Source: Methylohalomonas sp034521715 (GTDB lineage Bacteria; Pseudomonadota; Gammaproteobacteria; Methylohalomonadales; Methylohalomonadaceae). From it: a stretch of DNA of 64,000 nucleotides. Both the position numbers and the translations under genes were made by a program. Where the stretch lies: NCBI GenBank assembly GCA_034521715.1, contig JAXHLY010000010.1:147275-211274 (forward strand), written 5' to 3'. Below, one piece after another: positions 1 to 7,784 of the stretch. The notes beneath the pieces were generated by a model. That model was not told where the DNA came from. It worked only from the letters and a program-made list of their open reading frames with translations, and did no database searches. Positions within the stretch are counted from its first letter, which is position 1. The number at the start of each line of letters is the position of its first letter.

Positions 1-664
1 AGGTCGGTGAGCACGCTCAACCAGTGGTGAGCGCCTTCGGTGTCTGACAGGTAATAGAGCCCAGGAGCCTTCCTTCTTGCCTTCGACATTCAAACCGAGG
101 AGGGTATAGATGGCCTTGCTTGATATAGCGGCCATTCTCTTTGACCTTGTAATGAATGGCATCCAGCCAGACAATGGCAGACAGTCGCATCCAGGTCACG
201 CTCCACGCCAGGCCTGAAGTTCCGGCAGCAGTTTATCGGTCAATGGCATTGAGCGTGCCGTTGGAGACCGAGATCCCGTACAGGTCGGCGATATGGGCAC
301 GAATATCCTGGTAACTGGTGCCGAGACGCAAACAGGGCAATAATCTTGCGCTCCAGTTCATCGGTCAGGTGAGTCTGTTGCTTCTTGACCAGTTGCGGTT
401 CGAAGGTGCCCGCCCGGTCACCGGGGCGTATCCAGCTCGAAAGCGCCGGCCGGGCTCTTCACCGTCTTGGGTGTACTGCCGTTTTTACGGTTCGGGGTCG
501 CGCTGTCTTTGGCCAAATGGCTGTCCAGCTCGGCCTGAATACGCGGATTCGGTCAGTTGTTTGATCAGCGGCGTGAGCACGCCCTCTTTGCCGGTGAGGT
601 CCTTGCCCTCACGCAGGGATTGAATGGCCGCATCGATATCAAAAGCAGGTTTGGGTGTTGGCAT
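1..664 (-). pseudogene. IS256-family transposase remnant, 5' two thirds
   Basis: Reading the minus strand from the ATG at 664, the peptide starts MPTPKPAFDIDAAIQSL and continues with segments typical of mutator-type (IS256) transposases: a LTGKEGVLTPLIKQLTE stretch, then in another frame QAELDSHLA, and near 150-190 VWLDAIHYKVKENGRY. These lie in different frames, so the gene has several frameshifts (one near 545) and its 3' end lies beyond the window edge. It would have encoded a DDE transposase. The multiple lesions point to an inactive copy, although indel errors are common elsewhere in this sequence. Family assignment is firm; coordinates of individual breaks are approximate. Confidence 0.85.
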
Positions 665-716
665 CAGTCATTCCTTTGCACTATAGTAAAGAAATGACAC
701 AGAATTCTGAACACTA
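1..716 (-). mobile_element. IS256-like element, partial, right end near 690-716
   Basis: The transposase remnant starts 50 bases inside an end-like sequence at about 690-716 that contains an AGAATTCTG palindrome followed by AACACTAC, resembling IS256-group termini. The other end is outside the window, so the target duplication cannot be checked. The boundary is an estimate. Confidence 0.5.
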
Positions 717-778
717 CATATCGTGGTCTAATAACCTGTCGTTGCACTCCGAGATCCGAGCTGTGACTGGAGGTTACT

Positions 779-1243
779 ATGAAAAATCTCACTGTCCGGA
801 TGATTTTTATACTTGCTGTACTGAATATATTGGCCGCCTGCGCCGCCACGGCAACCCGGCATTTCTGGGAAATACCGACACCGGATCTCGACTACCCGGC
901 GATGATCCGTGACGATCCCAGGCACGGCACCGCAGTGGTTTACAATTCGCTTTTCTGTGAACAGGATGCCGCTGCCTGTGGCTTCTTCCGGGCCCATGCC
1001 CACGCCCACTCCGCGCTAGTTCATCCGATACTGCCGCCGACAGGCTATCCGGCTTCGCAGATTGCGGCGGCCGACTGCTGGGCAGCCAGAAATTCCAGTC
1101 CGGAAGAGGTTGTTGCAGCAGTCGAATATCTTGAAAATGAAAATCGTGAACCTGCCCTGGCAATAGTCGGGGATGCGTCCGAGCGTGCCAAAAACATACG
1201 TGCCTGCGCACAGAAGGCCGGTAACTGGACCGGCGGGGAATAA
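779..1243 (+). CDS. putative lipoprotein, hypothetical
   Basis: A 154-residue protein with a good ribosome binding site (GGAGG at 769-773) before the ATG. The N-terminus has a basic start, a hydrophobic run and a lipobox-like ILAAC at residues 17-21, so export and lipidation at Cys21 are likely. The mature part contains four more cysteines and an AHAHAH stretch, but no family that I recognise. It sits directly beside the IS256 remnant and 9 bases before the MAPEG gene on the same strand, so the two may be co-transcribed. Function unknown; the call as a real gene rests on the start signals and the signal peptide. Confidence 0.6.
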   Translation: MKNLTVRMIFILAVLNILAACAATATRHFWEIPTPDLDYPAMIRDDPRHGTAVVYNSLFCEQDAAACGFFRAHAHAHSALVHPILPPTGYPASQIAAADCWAARNSSPEEVVAAVEYLENENREPALAIVGDASERAKNIRACAQKAGNWTGGE

Positions 1244-1252
1244 TGCCAATTT

Positions 1253-1633
1253 ATGATTACAGGCTTTTATGCAGCAATACTGGGGCTGGCCTTTGTTTTA
1301 CTGAGCATCAGGGTCATCAGAACCCGGCGCAGAAGCCGGATAGCACTGGGTTATGGCGAAGAACCGGCACTGGTGCGCGCCGCGAGGGTGCATGCTAACT
1401 TTGCTGAATATGTGCCGCTGTCACTGCTGCTTATCTATTTCCTGGAAATCAGCCGGGCACCGTCGGCACTCATACACGGATTATGTGTCGTATTGATTGT
1501 CAGCAGGGCAATACACGCCTGGGGCGTCAGCCAGATTGATGAAGACTATCGTTTACGCACAGTCGGGATGTCCGGCACCTTCGCCGTCATCGTGATTACC
1601 AGCCTTACGATCCTGATTTATCGCTTCATGTAA
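1253..1633 (+). CDS. MAPEG family membrane protein
   Basis: A 126-residue integral membrane protein of the MAPEG superfamily (membrane-associated proteins in eicosanoid and glutathione metabolism). The region around residues 38-56 (LVRAARVHANFAEYVPLSL) matches the conserved MAPEG motif with R-x-x-x-NxxE-like spacing, and four hydrophobic segments cover most of the protein. Bacterial members of this YecN-like subgroup have no settled substrate; glutathione-linked peroxide or electrophile reduction is known for characterised relatives only. The gene follows the lipoprotein by 9 bases without an obvious ribosome binding site of its own. Confidence 0.85.
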   Translation: MITGFYAAILGLAFVLLSIRVIRTRRRSRIALGYGEEPALVRAARVHANFAEYVPLSLLLIYFLEISRAPSALIHGLCVVLIVSRAIHAWGVSQIDEDYRLRTVGMSGTFAVIVITSLTILIYRFM

Positions 1634-1646
1634 TACAATTGACTCC

Positions 1647-1721
1647 GGCTGGGTGGCAGCATGTTTATGCGACAATTTGCAGAACCGTTTATGTTGGTTC
1701 AAATCCAACCCCCAGCCTCCA
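1647..1721 (+). tRNA. tRNA-Cys(GCA)-like gene, divergent or degenerate
   Basis: A cloverleaf can be drawn by hand. The acceptor stem GGCTGGG (1647-1653) pairs perfectly with CCCAGCC (1711-1717), followed by U73 and an encoded CCA; U73 is characteristic of tRNA-Cys. The T arm is GTTGG-TTCAAAT-CCAAC (1693-1709). The anticodon loop reads TTGCAGA with anticodon GCA at 1679-1681. Two things are odd: an extra C at 1710 between T stem and acceptor stem, and an anticodon stem with two A-C mismatches (ACAAT against ACCGT). It may be a functional divergent gene, a pseudo-tRNA or an integration-site copy. Confidence 0.6.
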
Positions 1722-1733
1722 TTCCAGCAGCTC

Positions 1734-2825
1734 TTACAAATCAATCCTGACCGTCAGGAAAACACTGTTGCCGTCAAATTTCGCGCGGCTGAAGGTTTCA
1801 TTGTATTCCAGTGATGCAGTCACGAGCTCGCCGAAGTAACGGAAGCCGACGCCGGCCTGGAATTCATCATCGTCATCCGGTTGTGTCGCACCGACGTTAC
1901 CCGGCAATCCGCCGGCACCGACGCCGTCCTCGCGCGAGAGGTCATTGAGGTAGTAAAGTGAGGCATAGGGTTCGATACGGCCGAAGCTGTAGGCCGCATC
2001 AATGCCAGCGATAAATTGCACCAGATCGAGCTGCCGTTCACTAATGATCCTGGCCGTATTCGGCCCGGTTTCCGCATAAGCGTCCTGGGTCTCCTCGGTA
2101 TAGAGCAGTCCGATGCGACTGCCCAGCAGCCAGCGATCACGCTGCATGGCCGCATTCAGGTTGGCCGCGGCAAACCAGCGGTCAGCATCAAAATCCGCCG
2201 TGATTTGGCCGCCGCTGACATTATCTATGCGACTGGTGTCATAACTCAGGGATGTATAGCCGGCGGTGGCATCGATACTCAGGATATCGTTAATCAGCCA
2301 GGCCGCATAAGGGGCAACAGTAAAGCCTTCTGTTTCATTGTTACCGCCGTTGTAAGCGGTATCGATATCGCTGTCTTCATAGCCCAGTGCCAGACCCAGA
2401 ACCCATCTGTTAAAGAGGCGATCGGCGCCGAGCAGGACGCTGTGCTGAACGGCGTCATAGGAAGCGACGGGCTGGACTGCGGAGTTAATCGGCAAATCCG
2501 CTTCAAAGTCGGCACGGCTGTAGCTGGCCCACAGGCCCCAGCCGGCCAGTACATTGCCGGCGGCACGACCGATGGCGGCCGACTGGCCGGTCAGGGAAAC
2601 ATATTCTTTATCCTCGTTGCCGCGGCGGCCGGTTTCACGTGATATCTGCGAGGAAGAGACTCGTATGGAATCCGGGTTGGTTACCGCCGGGCCAACGCCA
2701 TTAAGACAGTTGGCAGGCGCGGCAGCAGTACATTCATCTGATTCGATGATTTCTGCCTGGACAACAGGCAACTGGCCGGCAGCAAGCATCAGCACCGAAA
2801 ATATGAAAAAGGGTTTCGCATCCAC
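1734..2825 (-). CDS. autotransporter-type outer membrane beta-barrel protein
   Basis: A 363-residue protein with a signal peptide (cleavage likely after PVVQA, residue 24). After a short region with two cysteines, the last ~270 residues alternate polar and aromatic residues in the pattern of an autotransporter beta-domain: repeated strands such as GWGLWASYSRADF, VAPYAAWLINDIL, GYTSLSYDTSR, ending in ...FLTVRIDL. No passenger domain of any size is present, so it may be a stand-alone barrel. The start is GTG at 2825; an ATG four bases downstream is in another frame. It lies 90 bases downstream of the phosphoesterase gene on the same strand. Substrate or role unknown. Confidence 0.75.
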   Translation of the reverse strand: MDAKPFFIFSVLMLAAGQLPVVQAEIIESDECTAAAPANCLNGVGPAVTNPDSIRVSSSQISRETGRRGNEDKEYVSLTGQSAAIGRAAGNVLAGWGLWASYSRADFEADLPINSAVQPVASYDAVQHSVLLGADRLFNRWVLGLALGYEDSDIDTAYNGGNNETEGFTVAPYAAWLINDILSIDATAGYTSLSYDTSRIDNVSGGQITADFDADRWFAAANLNAAMQRDRWLLGSRIGLLYTEETQDAYAETGPNTARIISERQLDLVQFIAGIDAAYSFGRIEPYASLYYLNDLSREDGVGAGGLPGNVGATQPDDDDEFQAGVGFRYFGELVTASLEYNETFSRAKFDGNSVFLTVRIDL

Positions 2826-2915
2826 GGCTTTTCCGTTCCGTTACGGTCCTTAAACCACTATAGGCAATTATTCACCCGGATCCAGTTTTGCTGCCGGTTT
2901 TTTTACGATAGCCAC

Positions 2916-3516
2916 TCAGGCTTCGTTGGCAACCTGTTCCACCGTCTGGCCGCTGATAACGGACTCCGGCTCGGTGCTGGCCGGGTTACGGCGCGCATCC
3001 GCCATCTTGTCTTTCATCTTGACCAGCAGCCAGTTCCGCGGATCGCCGCGCATTTTTGTCTGCGTCAGTGCATAACCGCCCTGAAGCTTGTGGCCATGAA
3101 ACCAGACGGCGATGTGGCCGTTTTCAAGCCCTCTGGCCGCATCCGACGGCTTCTCTCCAATATCGGTGGTGATATCATCATAGTGGCCGGTGTCCCAGAC
3201 GATCACCGTCCCGCCGCCATACTGGCCCAGCGGTATATTGCCCTCGAATTTTGCATATTCCATGGGATGATCCTCGGTACGCACGGCCAGGCGTTTGATA
3301 CGGGGGTCGGTGGATGGCCCCTTGGGGACGGCCCAGGAAACCAGGACACCGTCGATCTCGAGCCGGAAATCGTAATGCAGGTGTGAGGCGGCATGTTTCT
3401 GGATAACAAAGATCGGTTTGCCTGCGCGGCGTCTTTTGCCGGGCGCCGGCTCGGCTGTCTTGTGGAAATCCCGTTTTTGCCCGGTATTGACGGAGGCGTT
3501 TTTGTGCCACTGGCAT
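2916..3516 (-). CDS. LigD-type 3'-phosphoesterase domain protein, frameshifted
   Basis: Stand-alone PE domain of the bacterial NHEJ ligase LigD (about 199 residues). Family landmarks are QKHAASHLHYDFRLEIDG, SWAVPKGPSTDP, VRTEDHPMEYAKFEG and GQYGGGTVIVWD, including the His/Asp metal ligands. Such domains trim 3'-phosphates and ribonucleotides at DNA ends. The best start is the ATG at 3516 (MPVAQKRLRQYRAK), which is in a different frame from the rest; the frames meet at an A5 run (minus strand; 3474-3478) where four A would restore RAKRDFHKT. No polymerase or ligase domain and no Ku gene lie nearby. The frameshift could be a homopolymer error. Confidence 0.8.
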
Positions 3517-3615
3517 GATTCCCTGATTCGCGCGGCGTGTTGACGGAAAACCAATGAAGTGTCCGTAAAATATAGAACCGATCTGCAAACATGGGTAGCC
3601 GTGATGGCTGTCTGA

Positions 3616-3629
3616 TTGATCCAGATCGC
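3616..3629 (+). promoter_or_regulatory. weak FNR-like box
   Basis: TTGAT-CCAG-ATCGC matches the FNR consensus TTGAT-N4-ATCAA in the left half and in three of five positions on the right. It lies in the divergent region between the phosphoesterase gene and the P-type ATPase, 56 bases before the latter. Much weaker than the four perfect boxes elsewhere here; it may be fortuitous. Confidence 0.25.
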
Positions 3630-3684
3630 TTGTTTGATATGAATACATGTCAAAATACTCGCCTCAGCTACATGAGACTTATAT

Positions 3685-6350
3685 ATGGTTACCGCAACCA
3701 CTGACCGGGACCCGGCGAGCGCTGCCGCTGTAGAGCATACCGAAACCGGGGCCGAAGGACTCAGCAGCGAGGAGGCGGCCAGACGCCTGGCCGAATATGG
3801 CCCCAACCGTTTGCCGGAACCGCCGCTACCGGGTGTGGCCGCCATTTTTCTGCGCCAGTTCCTGAGCCCGTTTATCTACATATTGCTGGTTGCGGCAGTG
3901 ATCTCCTATCTGCTGGGGCAGATGCCGAACGCTGTATTCATCATGGCGGTGCTGTTGCTGAATGCTGTCATCGGGACCGTACAGGAATATTCGGCCCAGC
4001 GAACGGCCGCCGCGCTGCGGAACATGGTGCGGGGCGAGGCCCATGTCATTCGTGACGGCAGTGCACGCAAGATAGATATCGAGGAACTGGTGCCGGGTGA
4101 CGTGGTGCTGCTTTCCTCCGGCAGCCGGGTGCCCGCCGATCTGAAGCTCGATATGAGCCAGAGCCTGAGTGTGGATGAGTCACTGCTGACAGGTGAATCC
4201 ATGGCGGTGACAAAAAACGCCGAGGCGGAAGTTGCCGCCGATACCCCGCTGTCCGAGCGTTTCAATCAGTGTTTTGCCGGCAGTGTCGTGACACATGGCC
4301 GCGCCCAGGGTGTGGTAACCGCAACCGGACTCGATACCGAAATCGGTCATATCGCCCACGCAGTAACCGATACCGAGTCAGCCGAACCGCCGCTTATCAT
4401 CCGTATCCGCAGTTTCACCTATCAGATGGCCGCAGCGATCGGTATTGCCATCCTGCTGTTGATCGGTTTGATGCTGGTACGGGGCGGATACGGCGCCGAG
4501 GGCATGTTGATGATGGCTATCGGTCTGGCTGTCTCGACCATTCCCGAAGGATTGCCTGCCGCCCTCACGGTCGCGCTGGCTATCGGCATGCGCCGCATGG
4601 CCAATCACAATGTGATTATACGCCGCCTGGTTGCGGTTGAGGCACTGGGTTCCTGTACGTATATCTGCTCGGACAAGACCGGCACATTGACGGTTAATGA
4701 ATTGACGATCCGGGAAATCGTGCAGCCGGACGGCTCGGTATATAAAGTCACGGGAGAAGGTGTCGCACCTGGCGAGGTCATAGGCGAGAACACACGGCGA
4801 CTGCAGCGCCTGTGCATCACGGGGCTGCTCGCCAATGAAAGCCATCTCGATTACTCGGGCGGTGAATGGGTATCCGATGGCGATATTGTCGATGTCGCGT
4901 TCCTCGTAGTGGCCAAGAAACTCGGCCTGTCACTCAGTGAAATCCGCAGCAGCGGGCCCGGCTTGAACTCATACCCTATGAATCGGAACGTGCCTTCAGC
5001 GGTAGCCTGAATATGGGCGAAGACCAGCCCGAACTGCATATCAAGGGCAGTCCGGAAAAGCTGCTGAGCATGTGTACGCAAATGCATGTCGGTGATGAAG
5101 ATGTCCCCATCGACAGGGAGAAGATTGAGACGCAGTTCGAGGAAATTGCCCGGAAGGGTTACCGGGTGATCGCGCTGGCACAACGGGGTGCTCAACACCA
5201 CGATCCATTCGAACAGCTTGATGAAATGACGTTTCTGGGAATGGTGGCGATGATCGATCCCGTGCGCCCCGAGGCGAAGGATGCTGTGCAGCGATGCCGC
5301 CGTGGCGGCATCGAGGTTGCCATGATCACCGGTGACCATCCCGCTACCGCCCAAGCGATTGCCATGGAAGTCGGGATCTGCGATGCGGAGGAGACGGTCG
5401 TGACCGGCCGCATGATCAGAGAGGCGAATGAATCAGGAGAGGAGGCCGCTGACAAGGTAATCCGTTCGACGCGGCTGTTTGCGCGCATTGAACCGGCCCA
5501 GAAGGAACAGATCGTCGACAGCCTGATGCGGCAGGGACATTTTGTTGCGGTAACCGGCGACGGTGTCAACGACGCGCCCGCCATGCGTCACGCCAACGTG
5601 GGTGTTGCCATGGGCAAACGCGGTACCGATGTCGCCAAGGAAACCGCCGATCTGATCATTACCGATGACAATTTTGCCTCGATCGTTGATGGCATCGAAC
5701 AGGGGCGGATTGTCTACAACAACATCCGCAAGGTGATTGCGTTGTTAACGGCGACCGGCTTCTCGGCGCTGGTACTGTTTTTCCTGACCGTATTTGCCGG
5801 GCTGCCCATGCCGCTTATCGCCGTACAGCTTCTGTGGCTGAATCTGATCGCCAACGGTCTGCAGGATGTGGCGCTGGCCTTCGAGCCCGGGGAGGGCGGC
5901 GAACTGACTCACCAGCCCCGCAGCCCGGATGAACCCATATTCGAAAAACACCTTGTTCAGCACGTGGTCGTGATCGGCGGTGCAATGGGTTTTATGGCTT
6001 TCGCGACCTATGCCTATCTCACGTATACCGGCAGTAACGTTGTTGACGCCAGAAACCTCACGCTCATGCTGATGGTACTGTTTGGCAATATCCACGCCCT
6101 GAGCACCCGTTCGGAAACGCGCTCACTGTTCGGCATCCGCTTCTTCGCCAACCCATTCCTGGTACTGGCTGTGCCGTTTGCCCAGCTGGTTCATATCGGG
6201 GCCATGTATACCCCCGGTATAAGCCATGTACTGCAGTTGAATCCCATTACGCTGACACAATGGCTGATCCTGGCAGGCGTGGCCTTACTATTATTGCTGA
6301 TAGAGGAATTGCATAAGTTATGGCTTCGGCGCACGGCGGACCGGCATTAG
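3685..6350 (+). CDS. P2-type cation-transporting ATPase, one frameshift
   Basis: About 888 residues after joining two frames near 4950-4970 (the reading should pass through RLELIPYESERAFSGSLN). It has the full P-type layout: N-terminal cation ATPase domain (GLSSEEAARRLAEYGPN), TGES actuator motif at 4192, PEGLPAALTVALAIGMRRM ion-path helix with the phosphorylation site CSDKTGTLT near 4669, KGSPE nucleotide-binding motif, and the hinge GDGVNDAPAM near 5560. The arrangement is that of Ca2+/Mg2+-type P2 pumps, but the C-terminal NLIANGLQDVALAFEP differs from the DG-PA signature of SERCA-like pumps, so the ion is uncertain. Loss or gain of one base in GGGCCCGG explains the break. Confidence 0.85.
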
Positions 6351-7573
6351 CGGCTGATCTGATTGCGTCCTTTTCCTTTTGCCCGGTATAAAGCCTTGTC
6401 TGCAGCTTCCATCACCTGCCGGGGTGTTTCCAGGCGCTCGTTGCGTTCGGCCACGCCGATGCTGATGGTCACGCTGACACGTTTGCCGGGTGCCGTACGA
6501 CCGCGTTTGCGGCGGCCCTTCTCGGCCTTGCGCGGGCGTTCCCTGCCGCGCAGCTGCATGGTGTGGTTCTCGATATTCTCGCGGACTTCGGAAAGGTGGG
6601 GAATGCACTGCTTGATGTTTTTTCGAGGGAACACGATGGTAAATTCCTCGCCACCATAACGATACGCGGTACCGCCGCCATTGACCCGCGCCAGGTGTGC
6701 GGCAACCAGTTTCAGTACCTGGTCGCCGACATCATGGCCGTGGGTGTCATTGAATTGCTTGAAATGATCCACGTCGAGCATGGCGATGGTGTATTCGTTG
6801 CCGAGCGAGTTCAGCTTGTGCTGCAGGGCGCGCCGTGCCGGCAGACCGGTCAATTCGTCGCGAAAGGCCATGCGATAGGAATCCTGAAGCAGGCCGAATG
6901 TCAGGATAACCACCGTCGCACTCATATACAGTGTCATCCAGTGAGAAATGTCAGGCCGGAAGGCGGCGAAACACACGGCAAGAAAGGCCGTCAGAAACGC
7001 CGCATTGATGGCACCCGGCTGCAAAATGGCGCGAACGATCAGACTGACCAGGGCCGGTAGCAGGAACAACAGGCTGAGCTGGGCAATATGCAGGCGTTCG
7101 AAAAAGGGCCAGTCGATGATCCGTGCCTGACACAGCGCCGCCAGGGTTTCCGAATCCAGCGCCACGAGTCCCGCAATAATGCCGGCCTGAACGGCAATGA
7201 ATGCCAGCCGGATCGCACCGAATCTGGACAGCATGCCGCGTTCGGGAACGTAGGCAAACAGAGCCAGGTTCAGACACAGCGCCAGTTGCGACAGGGTAAA
7301 TAACAGTATGCCCTGGGCAGGGGTCAGCGTGGCCGCCTGCTGCATGCCCCAGTAGGCGAGCCCGGCCGCCAGGGCGATGACGACAATGCGGCCCCGATGG
7401 AAACTGAAGGCCAGTACGGCACAAATACCGCTCAGCACCAGCGGCAGAATATCGAGAAAATCAACCAGGGTCGGTGGCAGACGGCCGCTGCGGGGCGCAA
7501 GCCAGGCCGTGCCGAACAGCAGCAGGGCATAGGGCAGCGCGGCCAGCAATTGGCCCGCCAGTGTACGCAGCAA
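6347..7573 (-). CDS. membrane diguanylate cyclase (GGDEF)
   Basis: 408 residues: an N-terminal half with about seven hydrophobic segments, then a GGDEF domain. The domain starts at DELTGLPARRALQHKL, carries the Mg2+/GTP residues in MLDVDHFKQFNDTHGHDVGD, and has an intact active-site loop YRYGGEEF. It should make c-di-GMP. The position of the RxxD inhibitory site reads RVNG, so product inhibition through an I-site is probably absent. An insertion rich in Arg and Lys (RGRERPRKAEKGRRKRGRT) interrupts the domain between the active site and the C-terminal SIGVA motif. It ends overlapping the 3' end of the convergent ATPase gene by 4 bases. Confidence 0.88.
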   Translation of the reverse strand: MLRTLAGQLLAALPYALLLFGTAWLAPRSGRLPPTLVDFLDILPLVLSGICAVLAFSFHRGRIVVIALAAGLAYWGMQQAATLTPAQGILLFTLSQLALCLNLALFAYVPERGMLSRFGAIRLAFIAVQAGIIAGLVALDSETLAALCQARIIDWPFFERLHIAQLSLLFLLPALVSLIVRAILQPGAINAAFLTAFLAVCFAAFRPDISHWMTLYMSATVVILTFGLLQDSYRMAFRDELTGLPARRALQHKLNSLGNEYTIAMLDVDHFKQFNDTHGHDVGDQVLKLVAAHLARVNGGGTAYRYGGEEFTIVFPRKNIKQCIPHLSEVRENIENHTMQLRGRERPRKAEKGRRKRGRTAPGKRVSVTISIGVAERNERLETPRQVMEAADKALYRAKGKGRNQISR

Positions 7574-7784
7574 GTTGGTGATCAGTCTGTTATCCCCGTA
7601 ACCGGCATTGGATTATAATTTAATGTTCTTATTTAAGAAGTATAACTAACTATCAGATTTATAAATTATTCTATATCTACAGCAATTAATGCGTATCATG
7701 AAGAATTCATTTTGTGCATCGCAGCAAAATGCTACTATAAGCGTATCGACCCCGTTCTGACCAAAGCCGGAGTTACAAACACCC
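7574..7784. promoter_or_regulatory. divergent intergenic region, AT-rich promoter candidates
   Basis: This 211-base gap separates the divergently oriented diguanylate cyclase and pat genes. It is clearly more AT-rich than its surroundings, contains GATTATAATTTAATG (7610-7624) with a good -10-like TATAAT, and a near-palindrome TTCTTATTTAAGAA. No known operator is recognised. Confidence 0.4.
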
